The notes beneath the pieces were generated by a model. The model saw nothing but the letters and a program-made list of their open reading frames with translations, searched no databases and had not been told where the DNA came from. Made by a program: the position numbers and the translations under genes. From assembly GCF_047553015.1 (NCBI RefSeq), contig NZ_CP180212.1, positions 124,001 through 188,000 on the forward strand: DNA of 64,000 bases, written 5' to 3'. Below, piece after piece: positions 16,419 through 24,116 of the stretch (position 1 is its first letter; the number at the start of each line of letters is the position of its first letter). Source of the DNA: Carnobacterium_A sp047553015. GTDB lineage: Bacteria > Bacillota > Bacilli > Lactobacillales > Carnobacteriaceae.

Positions 16419-18311
16419 ATGTGCGGATTTGTTGGATATGTATCGAATGAAAAAGAACAGTTGGTGGGAAATCAAAAAAAACTTGTTCAAAAGATGAACC
16501 AGTCTATTGTCCATAGAGGTCCAGATGAAGAGGGTTACTATAATGATGAGTCTATTTCATTAGGATTTCGACGCTTAAGTATCATTGATATTGAAAACGG
16601 TCATCAACCATTATCTTATGGAGAAGAACGATATTGGATTATTTTTAACGGAGAAGTATACAATTATATAGAGCTGAGAAATGAATTGATTGCTAAAGGA
16701 TATATTTTTCAGACCACTAGCGATACAGAAGTTATACTAGCTGCTTATGTTGAATACAAAGAAAAAGTAACAGAGAAATTACGAGGAATGTTTGCTTTCG
16801 TTATTTGGGACAAGCAAGAAAAATCATTTTTTGGGGCACGTGATCAATTTGGTATCAAACCATTTTATTATGCTGTTGAAGATGAAGGACTGTATGTTGC
16901 TTCAGAAAAAAAGGCTATTTTAAATGTTATTGAGAATAAAGAATTAGACCAAGTAGCTTTACAAAATTATTTAACATTTCAATATGTGCCAAGTTCAGAT
17001 ACAATGCATAAAGCAATCAAAGAATTGCCGCCGGGACACTCTATTACCAAAAAATTAAACCATGAACTAGTGATTACAAAGTACTGGCAGGCTGACTTTA
17101 GGCCAGTAGTAAAAACAGAAGAACAATTTGCTAAGGAAATAAAGACTAGTTTATATGATTCGATTGAAAAACACATGCGTTCAGATGTGACAGTAGGCTC
17201 ATTTTTATCAGGTGGTATTGATTCTTCAATTATTACTGCAATAGCTAGAGAGTTTAACCCCAAATTAAAGACACTATCCGTAGGCTTTGAAAGGCCAGGG
17301 TATAATGAGATTAACTTAGCACAAGAAACAGCAGAAGAATTGAGAGTGGATAATTTTAGTTATACTATTACTGCTCAAGAGTTTATGGACGAATTTCCCA
17401 GATTTGTCTGGCATATGGATGATCCCTTAGCAGATCCAGCGGCTGTTCCTCAATTTTTCTTGTCGAAGTTAGCTCGAAAACATGTAAAAGTAGCTTTGTC
17501 AGGTGAAGGCGCAGATGAAATATTTGGTGGATATGGAATATATAATGAGCCACATTCTTTGAGAATGTTTGCTAATACAGGTCGTTTAACAAATTATGCG
17601 ATTCATTATCTAGCTAGACTGATGCCAGAAGGAGTAAAGGGTAAAAGCTTCCTGTTAAGAGGAACAACTTCTTTAGAAAATCGTTATGTGGGTAATGCTA
17701 AAATATTTGACGAAGTTGAAAAGAAAAAAATCTTGAAAAATTATAATACCAACTATCCTTATATTGCTGTAACAAATCCTTTATACCAAAAAACAGTAGG
17801 GTACAGTCCGATTGATAGAATGCAGTTGATTGATATCAATACTTGGCTGAGTGGCGATTTACTATTGAATGCAGATAGAACGACAATGGCTCATGCTTTA
17901 GAGTTAAGAACGCCTTTTCTTGATAAAGAAGTATTTAACGTTGCCAAACAAATTCCAGCTAATTTGAGAATTGCCAATGGAACAACAAAATATATTCTGA
18001 GAAAAGCTGTTGAAGGCATTGTTCCCAATGATGTTTTATATCGTAAAAAGCTTGGGTTTCCAGTTCCAATTCGTCATTGGCTTAAAGATGAAATGTACGA
18101 ATGGGCTCTGCAAATTATCAATGATTCACAAACAGATCATCTATTAAATAAGAAATATGTAGTAGATTTATTGAATAAGCATAAATCAGGTAAAATAGAT
18201 TATTCACGTAAAATATGGGTTATGCTAACCTTTATGGTTTGGCACCGTATTTATATCGAAGATAAACAAGAATTTATAATAGAGCCTTTAAGTTATGCGG
18301 TTAAACAGTAA
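16419..18311 (+). CDS. asnB: asparagine synthase (glutamine-hydrolysing)
   Basis: Makes asparagine from aspartate, ATP and glutamine. The glutaminase domain needs a Cys directly after the start Met, so ATG 16419 (MCGFVGYV) is chosen although a GGAG site sits closer to ATG 16404, which would add MREIR. 630 residues: Ntn glutaminase (1-220) with IVHRGPDEEGYY and FNGEVYNYIEL, then the synthetase domain with the PP-loop VGSFLSGGIDSSII near 255 and ALSGEGADEIFGGY. It is monocistronic and followed by a long fold-back element. Confidence 0.95.
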   Translation: MCGFVGYVSNEKEQLVGNQKKLVQKMNQSIVHRGPDEEGYYNDESISLGFRRLSIIDIENGHQPLSYGEERYWIIFNGEVYNYIELRNELIAKGYIFQTTSDTEVILAAYVEYKEKVTEKLRGMFAFVIWDKQEKSFFGARDQFGIKPFYYAVEDEGLYVASEKKAILNVIENKELDQVALQNYLTFQYVPSSDTMHKAIKELPPGHSITKKLNHELVITKYWQADFRPVVKTEEQFAKEIKTSLYDSIEKHMRSDVTVGSFLSGGIDSSIITAIAREFNPKLKTLSVGFERPGYNEINLAQETAEELRVDNFSYTITAQEFMDEFPRFVWHMDDPLADPAAVPQFFLSKLARKHVKVALSGEGADEIFGGYGIYNEPHSLRMFANTGRLTNYAIHYLARLMPEGVKGKSFLLRGTTSLENRYVGNAKIFDEVEKKKILKNYNTNYPYIAVTNPLYQKTVGYSPIDRMQLIDINTWLSGDLLLNADRTTMAHALELRTPFLDKEVFNVAKQIPANLRIANGTTKYILRKAVEGIVPNDVLYRKKLGFPVPIRHWLKDEMYEWALQIINDSQTDHLLNKKYVVDLLNKHKSGKIDYSRKIWVMLTFMVWHRIYIEDKQEFIIEPLSYAVKQ

Positions 18312-18340
18312 TTTATTGCTTAAACTAATGAGTATATAAA

Positions 18341-18491
18341 GAGGCTGGGACAAAACTACTTTTGTGAAAAAAAGTAGTTCCGCTCTCATTTGTTTTTATA
18401 AAAATATAGAAAAACACACTCCCACTACTGAACAAAATAGTTCATAGTTTTGGGAGTGTATTTTTTTTGAGAGACCTTTTGTCCCAGACTC
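18341..18491. repeat. 151-base fold-back element with GGCTGGGACA ends
   Basis: The outer arms GAGGCTGGGACAAAA (18341-18355) and TTTTGTCCCAGACTC (18477-18491) match in 14 of 15 positions. Inside are two further hairpins: AACTACTTTT with AAAGTAGTT (18354-18379) and ACACTCCCA with TGGGAGTGT (18416-18459). T runs follow the inner and the outer right arms, so it also works as a terminator between the converging asnB and oxidoreductase genes. I believe GGCTGGGACA-ended palindromes occur between genes in other Lactobacillales, but could not check copy number here. Confidence 0.75.
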
Positions 18492-18520
18492 TTTTTTAGA
18501 TACTAAATAGATCTGACCAG

Positions 18521-19651
18521 TTAATTAGTTAATTTGTGGACATAAGAAGCTACAGGATAATCTGATACTGGTAAATCGGTCGGTTCATTCATAATTAACT
18601 GAGTCAAAATCCGAGCAATAATTGGTCCGGAAGTTAAACCAGACGAACCTAATCCACTAGCGACATAAAGATTAGGATAGCCTGGAATTTCACCAAAAAA
18701 TGGCGCGAAGTCAGATGTGTAAGCACGAGTGCCAACACGTGCTTCTTTGATAATGGCAGTTGCTAGACTGGGAGCAACGCTAGCGACGTCGGCTAACATA
18801 GCAGCTAGTTTTTCCTGATTAACGGTTAAGTCGTATCCCTCATCATTCTCATGAGTAGCACCGATCGCGATACGGCCATTTGGAAAAGGAATCAGATCTT
18901 TTTCACCATCGGGCATAACGACAGGCCAATCTTTTGTCTCTTCTTCTACTTCTAAATAAATTAATTGACCTTTTTGAGGTCGAATATCAACAGAAAATCC
19001 TAAAGGTTCTAAAATTTCTGGTAGCCAAGCACCTACAGCTAAAACAACAGTGGAAAACTCCTGATTTTTTCCAGAAGTAGAGACGGTATAAGTTCCGTTA
19101 GTAGAAAAGAGTAATTGAGCTTTTTTATTGCTAACTGTAGCACCATTTGATGTAGCGGTATCTAGTAACTTTTTAGTAAGCAATGACCCGTCTACTCGAG
19201 CGCCACCTGAAGCAAACAAAGCAGATTGATTCGATACTAATAAAGGTAGTTTAGCTTTTACTTCATCGGGCGAAAGAATCGTTAGTTCCCCTATTTCAGG
19301 AGCTAATTCTCGTCTTTTTAAAGCTATTTTTTCTAATTTAGACACTAACTCAGGAGATTTTTTGAAAACGATTGTTCCAACTTGACGATAAATATCAGAA
19401 TGAGTTGAATCTTCTTTTAAGTCGCGGAGTAGAGTCGGATAAAAGGCTGCTCCAGTAGCAGCTAATTGATACCATTTTTTGTTGCGTCTTTGTGAAAGCC
19501 ACGGACAGATAATTCCAGCAGCTGCAGAAGTTGCTTGCCCAGTACCTTCGTCATAGATAGTGACATCGTAGCCTGCAGTGCTAAGGTAAAAGGCTGTTGT
19601 TGCACCTACTATACCTGCACCGATAATAGCGATGGACTGTTTGTTTGTCAT
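18521..19651 (-). CDS. FAD-dependent oxidoreductase, DadA/glycine-oxidase family
   Basis: A 376-residue soluble flavoprotein of the D-amino-acid dehydrogenase fold. The dinucleotide motif is IAIIGAGIVGATTAFYL at about 7-23, with the acidic ribose contact YDEGTGQATSAAAGII. The C-terminal FAD motif is YVASGLGSSGLTSGPIIARIL near 335-355. Members oxidise amino acids such as glycine or D-amino acids; the substrate cannot be told. It is transcribed alone, toward asnB, and shares the fold-back terminator at 18341-18491. An AAAGGGGA site precedes the ATG. Confidence 0.85.
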   Translation of the reverse strand: MTNKQSIAIIGAGIVGATTAFYLSTAGYDVTIYDEGTGQATSAAAGIICPWLSQRRNKKWYQLAATGAAFYPTLLRDLKEDSTHSDIYRQVGTIVFKKSPELVSKLEKIALKRRELAPEIGELTILSPDEVKAKLPLLVSNQSALFASGGARVDGSLLTKKLLDTATSNGATVSNKKAQLLFSTNGTYTVSTSGKNQEFSTVVLAVGAWLPEILEPLGFSVDIRPQKGQLIYLEVEEETKDWPVVMPDGEKDLIPFPNGRIAIGATHENDEGYDLTVNQEKLAAMLADVASVAPSLATAIIKEARVGTRAYTSDFAPFFGEIPGYPNLYVASGLGSSGLTSGPIIARILTQLIMNEPTDLPVSDYPVASYVHKLTN

Positions 19652-19788
19652 AATCGATCCCCTTTTTCTTTAATTTTTTAGTTTAGTATAAATAGACTAG
19701 ATAAAAGTGTCTGACGAGCACTTAGATAAAATAAGGGTAGACGATCTATTTATTTGTGGATCAACGAATGGAAGAAATAGCTATATAA

Positions 19789-19815
19789 AAAACCAAGGTT
19801 AATCATCCCTTGGTT
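19789..19815 (-). terminator. terminator of the proBA operon
   Basis: On the minus strand AAACCAAGG and CCTTGGTTT pair, followed by TTTTTT. It stands 38 bases after the proA stop. Confidence 0.8.
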
Positions 19816-19852
19816 TAAATCAGATGGCAGCTTATGGTTAATGAACGAGACA

Positions 19853-21103
19853 TTAACGAATCTGTCCTTCACCAAAAACAATGTATTTAGAAGAAGTTAA
19901 TTCAGCTAGTCCCATTGGCCCACGGGCGTGAAGTTTCTGAGTGCTAATACCAATTTCTGCACCAAAACCAAATTCAAAACCATCTGTAAAACGTGTTGAA
20001 GCATTAATATAAACGGTTGAAGAGTCTATCTCACGATGGAATCGTTGTCCTGAAAAATAATTGTCGGTTACAATAGCTTCAGAATGACCTGTACTGTATT
20101 GATTGATATGACTGATAGCTTCTTCAAGAGAATCAACTACTTTGATAGCAAGAATAAAATCTAGAAATTCTGTTTCCCAATCTTCTTTTTTTGCTGGGAC
20201 GGCTTTTTTCAGAAATTGATAAGCTTTTTCATCGGCTCTTAGTTCTACATGGTAATCAGCTAGAGCTTTTTCAATAAAAGGTAAAAATTCCGCAGCAACG
20301 TCTTTATGAATCACTAACGTTTCGGCAGCATTGCAAACAGAAGGACGAGAACATTTTGCATTGACAACAATATCTGTAGCCATCTTTAGTTGTGCATCTT
20401 TATCGATATAGATATGGCAATTACCTGTACCGGTTTCAATGACTGGGACAGTAGCGGTTTCTAGTACCGTTTGAATCAAACGCGCACCCCCTCGAGGAAT
20501 CAAAACATCTAAATAACGGTTTAACCGCATCATCTCGCGAGCAGTTTCTCTAGAAGTGTCTTCGATTAACTGAAGACAAGCTATAGGGAAACCAGTAGCG
20601 TTTAATGTTTGCTGCAGAATGGTAACCAAGGCTGTATTTGAGTGAATGGCTTCCTTTCCTCCTCTTAAAATAACGGCATTACCGGATTTAAAACATAGCG
20701 CGCCAGCATCTGTTGTTACATTTGGACGAGATTCATAAATAATACCAATAACTCCAAGAGGAACACGTTGTTTTCCTATAGTTAGACCAGCTTCATTTTT
20801 AAACATACTATCAACAATCCCTATTGGATCTGGTAAATCAGAAATTTGAACTAGACCGTCTGCCATTTCTTGAAGGCGATCCTGATTCAAAATCAGTCGA
20901 TCTACTAATGTTTCTGGAATCTTATTTTCTTTAGCAGCAGCCAAATCTTTTTGATTAGCGGATAAAATTTTATCAACATTTTCTAGGATAGCTAGACTCA
21001 TCATTTTTAAAGCATAATTTTTTTCTGTTGTTGAAGCTAAAGCTAGATAGCTACTAGCTTTTTTTGCTTCTTCACCTAATTCGATTAATGTTTTCATACA
21101 CAT
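19853..21103 (-). CDS. proA: glutamate-5-semialdehyde dehydrogenase (gamma-glutamyl phosphate reductase)
   Basis: Second step of proline synthesis, reducing gamma-glutamyl phosphate with NADPH. 416 residues with the aldehyde-dehydrogenase fold: GVIGIIYESRPNVT near 118-131, FKSGNAVILRGGKEA near 143-157, and the catalytic Cys in KCSRPSVCNAAETLV near 262. The AGAGAGG site fits ATG 21103; ATG 21097 (MKTLIELG) is an alternative. It lies 17 bases after proB, forming a proBA operon with a terminator at 19789-19815. ProC is not in the window. Confidence 0.96.
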   Translation of the reverse strand: MCMKTLIELGEEAKKASSYLALASTTEKNYALKMMSLAILENVDKILSANQKDLAAAKENKIPETLVDRLILNQDRLQEMADGLVQISDLPDPIGIVDSMFKNEAGLTIGKQRVPLGVIGIIYESRPNVTTDAGALCFKSGNAVILRGGKEAIHSNTALVTILQQTLNATGFPIACLQLIEDTSRETAREMMRLNRYLDVLIPRGGARLIQTVLETATVPVIETGTGNCHIYIDKDAQLKMATDIVVNAKCSRPSVCNAAETLVIHKDVAAEFLPFIEKALADYHVELRADEKAYQFLKKAVPAKKEDWETEFLDFILAIKVVDSLEEAISHINQYSTGHSEAIVTDNYFSGQRFHREIDSSTVYINASTRFTDGFEFGFGAEIGISTQKLHARGPMGLAELTSSKYIVFGEGQIR

Positions 21104-21120
21104 AGATTCCTCTCTATTGG

Positions 21121-21939
21121 TTAGTCGTATTCAGGAATAAAAAGAGTGCCTATTTCTTCGCCAGCAATAATTTTAAAAATATCTGTTGGGTTAGCACCAT
21201 TTGCTAAAACCATTTTACCAGCGTGCTTTAAAATGTGGTCAGCTGCTTTTAATTTCGAAACCATTCCGCCAGTTCCAAATTTCGAACCAACACCACCTGC
21301 AAGTGAAAATAGTTTTGGTGTGATGCAATTGATTTCATGAAATAAATTAGCTTGATTATCCTCATTAGGATTGCGATCATAGAATCCGTCAATATCGGAT
21401 AACATAATCAACAGGTCCGCTTGAGTAATTTCTGCTACAATAGCGGATAATTTATCATTGTCACCAAATTTAGTCACATGATCTAATTCGTCTACTGCGA
21501 CAGTATCATTCTCATTCACAATAGGAATAACTTTCTGCTTGAGTAGTTGTTCGAAAGTGTTAATAGCGTTCAAGCGGCTTTCTGGGAAGATAACAATATC
21601 TCGTGTCATTAAAACCTGACCAATAATCTGTCCATAATTGAAGAAAAAAGTACTGTACAAACTCATAAGTTCACTTTGTCCCACAGAAGCGACAGCTTGT
21701 TGTTCTGGAATCGATCTAGGTGATTGTTGTAACTTCAATCGATGAAGTCCAACACCCACGGCTCCAGAAGAGACTAAGATAACTTCTTTACCTTGGTTTC
21801 TTAAATCACTTAAAACAAAAGCTAGTTTATCTAATCTTTGTAAATTAACGGTTCCATTGGGATACATGATTGTGCTAGTACCAACTTTGATAATTACTCG
21901 TTTGCATGATGCTAGTGTTTGTCTTGCTGTTTTATTCAT
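21121..21939 (-). CDS. proB: glutamate 5-kinase
   Basis: First, feedback-controlled step of proline synthesis. Starting at ATG 21939 (MNKTARQTLASCKRVIIKVG), with GGGG six bases upstream, gives 272 residues, the length of the PUA-less enzyme of lactic acid bacteria; the open frame continues to 21972 but without family support. Motifs: VIIKVGTSTI, ILVSSGAVGVGL, IVNENDTVAVDEL, FGDNDKLSAIVA and FGTGGMVSKLKAA. It is the first gene of the operon. Confidence 0.95.
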   Translation of the reverse strand: MNKTARQTLASCKRVIIKVGTSTIMYPNGTVNLQRLDKLAFVLSDLRNQGKEVILVSSGAVGVGLHRLKLQQSPRSIPEQQAVASVGQSELMSLYSTFFFNYGQIIGQVLMTRDIVIFPESRLNAINTFEQLLKQKVIPIVNENDTVAVDELDHVTKFGDNDKLSAIVAEITQADLLIMLSDIDGFYDRNPNEDNQANLFHEINCITPKLFSLAGGVGSKFGTGGMVSKLKAADHILKHAGKMVLANGANPTDIFKIIAGEEIGTLFIPEYD

Positions 21940-22097
21940 TATACCCCATCCATTCCTTCGAAATAGAGTCATTCAAAACTAATAGCGATGACTGCCAATT
22001 GCTTACCATTTTAACAGCTTTTGACTTAAAAAACTATCTTTCAATTTTTAATAGCAGTCAAAACTAAGCAATTTTAGTTGCTTTATTAAAAAAAGTC

Positions 22098-22163
22098 TAA
22101 CGACTAATATTTAACGATAAACGTTAAATATTAGTTGTTAAACATTAAAAATAGTAGTATATT
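22098..22163 (+). promoter_or_regulatory. promoter with a 19-base palindrome before the DUF2975/XRE pair
   Basis: Two 19-base arms (22098-22116 and 22122-22140) are complementary except at one position, around the five-base loop ATAAA. The right arm ends in a -35 TTGTTA (22135-22140); 17 bases later is the -10 TATATT (22158-22163). The palindrome covers the -35, a typical site for autorepression by the XRE protein encoded second in this operon. Confidence 0.7.
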
Positions 22164-22189
22164 TAAGGAAAAGTATTGGAGAGATAAGC

Positions 22190-22744
22190 ATGAACAAGAA
22201 GATTATTTCTAAAAGTAAACGGTTGACTATTATCTTAAAATATATAGGCGTTTTTATTATCTCTATAAGTGGTTTATTGATTGTTGGAATGGCTCTTGAC
22301 GGTAACTTTTTAGATAATCTATATTTAGAATCATCTCAAAGTTCTTTTGTATTCTTTAACGCAAGTTACTGGGAAGGTGTAGAAACACCACTGGTACAAA
22401 TAAAAGAAAGATACATAGAACTCATTACTGGATTAATGGTGACTGGTTCGTATGCAGGAATATTTTTCTTAGCTAGTTTTATTTTTAAGGATATTTCAAA
22501 TGGCGAATCACCTTTTAATGACAAACAAGTTAAACGATTAAAAAAAATTTCAAGGCTACTTATTGGGGTACTTTTTATACCACTAATTTTACCTAATATT
22601 CTCCACTGGATGATGATTTCAGGGAAATATTTCTCTATCAGTCTAGATGGAGTGAGTTTAATTGCCCCCATTTTATTTTATGCGTTAGCAGAAATTTTTG
22701 CTTATGGCGCGCTACTGCAAAGAGAAATAGATGAGACGTTGTAG
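22190..22744 (+). CDS. DUF2975-type membrane protein
   Basis: A 184-residue protein with about four hydrophobic segments (near 16-37, 75-95, 115-135 and 150-172). The loop FKDISNGESPFNDKQVKRLKKISRLLI is the recurring motif of DUF2975 proteins. Function unknown. Such proteins are commonly coded with a small YozG-like XRE regulator, as here, 14 bases downstream. The start has GGAGAGA upstream, and expression is likely controlled by the palindromic promoter at 22098-22163. Confidence 0.8.
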   Translation: MNKKIISKSKRLTIILKYIGVFIISISGLLIVGMALDGNFLDNLYLESSQSSFVFFNASYWEGVETPLVQIKERYIELITGLMVTGSYAGIFFLASFIFKDISNGESPFNDKQVKRLKKISRLLIGVLFIPLILPNILHWMMISGKYFSISLDGVSLIAPILFYALAEIFAYGALLQREIDETL

Positions 22745-22758
22745 ATTGGAGGAACAAG

Positions 22759-22986
22759 ATGGCGATAATATTAAGATTGGATAGAATGATGGCAGATAGA
22801 AAAATATCTTTAAATGAACTTTCAGAAAAAGTAGGTATCGCAACTGTCAATCTTTCCAAAATTAAAACAGGAAAAGTTAGCGCAATAAGATTCTCTACAT
22901 TGAATGCTATATGTAAAGTATTAGACTGTCAGCCAGGAGAAATCTTAGAGTATGTGCCTGATGAAGAACTAGTTACTCCAAAATGA
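22759..22986 (+). CDS. XRE-family regulator, YozG type
   Basis: A 75-residue Cro/CI-type DNA-binding protein: helix-turn-helix at about 18-43 (LNELSEKVGIATVNLSKIKTGK) and the family ending LNAICKVLDCQPGEILEYVPDEE. There is no additional domain. It is translated from a GGAGG site 14 bases after the DUF2975 gene, so both are co-expressed. The palindrome over the operon promoter is its most likely operator (inference). Confidence 0.92.
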   Translation: MAIILRLDRMMADRKISLNELSEKVGIATVNLSKIKTGKVSAIRFSTLNAICKVLDCQPGEILEYVPDEELVTPK

Positions 22987-23065
22987 TGCAAAAGTCCTTC
23001 GTTATTACTCTCTACTCATTTCCAGTGGTGCTAGAAAACTGACTACGGGTGCTTATTTTGAGTTT

Positions 23066-23180
23066 TAAAAAAATAAAAAGCCACTCGCTATAAGAGCAAG
23101 TGGCTAAAAGGAGTAGTACCTATACTTTGGAGGAGTATGAGGTAAAAATGAAAAGATAAAAAGTTGGTTGTTATTGGTAT
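23066..23180 (-). ncRNA. candidate small RNA with anti-Shine-Dalgarno motif
   Basis: On the minus strand there is a TATAAT -10 (23192-23187) and about 115 bases later a strong intrinsic terminator: AGCCACTTGCT and AGCGAGTGGCT (arms 23105-23095 and 23089-23079) followed by TTTTTATTTTTTT. The transcript would contain ACTCCTCC (from 23132-23125) and ACTCCTTTT, both complementary to ribosome binding sites. No good -35 is present; instead two ACTT repeats 11 bases apart lie there, which may mean an activator is needed. No ORF of note is present. Existence is inferred from signals only. The rest of 22987-23393 holds no gene I can support. Confidence 0.45.
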
Positions 23181-23393
23181 ATCCCCATTATACTGACTAA
23201 GTGTGAAGAAAGTATGAATAAACAGTCTATTTTTTGTTAAGAATATAGGGGGATGAAAGAATAAACGTCATGTATTTAATTTCAAAAGAATTATCCAGAT
23301 CATGGTCAATTTTTATCTAAGCTCATTAATGCGGTTTCATTCATTCCATGTTATGATTGCCACAAGGTTAAATTGTAAAAGGGAGGAATAGAG

Positions 23394-23822
23394 TTGAATA
23401 TTGCACTGATTGCTCATGATAAGAAAAAAGATGAAATGGTTAAATTAATTTCATCTTATCAAGAAATATTAAAAGAACATTCTCTTTATGCTACTGGAAC
23501 AACAGGAAAAAGATTAATTGATGAAACAGGATTAGACATTCATCGATTCAAATCAGGACCACTAGGTGGAGATCAGCAAATAGGAGCTTATATTTCAGAT
23601 GATAAAATAGATATGGTTATCTTCTTAAGAGATCCTTTAACAGCACAGCCTCATGAACCGGATGTTAGTGCTCTTTTACGATTGAGTGATGTTTATGAGA
23701 TCCCTTTAGCTACTAATATGGGAACAGGAGAAATTTTGTTACGTGGTTTAGGTGAAGGCTTAGTAGATTGGAGAAAAATTCATCATCATGCAGGGCGCTC
23801 TCTACTAAATATAGAATTTTGA
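23394..23822 (+). CDS. mgsA: methylglyoxal synthase
   Basis: Converts dihydroxyacetone phosphate to methylglyoxal and phosphate, a glycolysis bypass used when sugar phosphates accumulate. 142 residues; the start is TTG with GGGAGG upstream, giving the family start MNIALIAHDKKKDEMV. Motifs: phosphate binding YATGTTGKRL near 37-46, FKSGPLGGDQQIGAYI near 57-72 with the catalytic Asp region, and FLRDPLTAQPHEPDV near 90-104. A small membrane-protein gene follows after 50 bases. Confidence 0.96.
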   Translation: MNIALIAHDKKKDEMVKLISSYQEILKEHSLYATGTTGKRLIDETGLDIHRFKSGPLGGDQQIGAYISDDKIDMVIFLRDPLTAQPHEPDVSALLRLSDVYEIPLATNMGTGEILLRGLGEGLVDWRKIHHHAGRSLLNIEF

Positions 23823-23872
23823 TTAAATGAACTTTAAAAGTTTAGAAATAATAGTTTATTAGGAGGAATTGT

Positions 23873-24052
23873 ATGTGGTGGATAAGAGTAATGCTACTAA
23901 TAATGGTTATTCCAACAGGTTTATACTACTGGGCACTTGGCAAAAATGTTTCTGATGCAGAAGAGAAAAACAATAGAGATATGTCTTATGAACTCAATCC
24001 GTTTACAGGTGAGAAGATGCCTGTTGAAACAAAGAAGAAAGTTAAAAAATAA
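23873..24052 (+). CDS. 59-residue small membrane protein
   Basis: A short gene with a perfect AGGAGG site (23861-23866) six bases before ATG. The product starts MWWIRVMLLIMVIPTGLYYW, one membrane span of about 20 residues, then a hydrophilic tail with ELNPFTGEKMP and a lysine-rich end. I do not recognise the family. It is followed at once by a strong terminator, so it probably forms the last gene of the mgsA transcript. Confidence 0.7.
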   Translation: MWWIRVMLLIMVIPTGLYYWALGKNVSDAEEKNNRDMSYELNPFTGEKMPVETKKKVKK

Positions 24053-24054
24053 AA

Positions 24055-24090
24055 GAATAGAAGCTAGGATAATAGTCCTAGCTTCTATTC
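24055..24090. terminator. bidirectional terminator after the small membrane protein gene
   Basis: GAATAGAAGCTAGGA pairs perfectly with TCCTAGCTTCTATTC around TAATAG. T-rich sequence lies on the plus side and T on the minus side, so it can also end the reverse SulP gene. Confidence 0.85.
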
Positions 24091-24116
24091 ATCTTTAGTT
24101 CATTATTCTTTTAACA

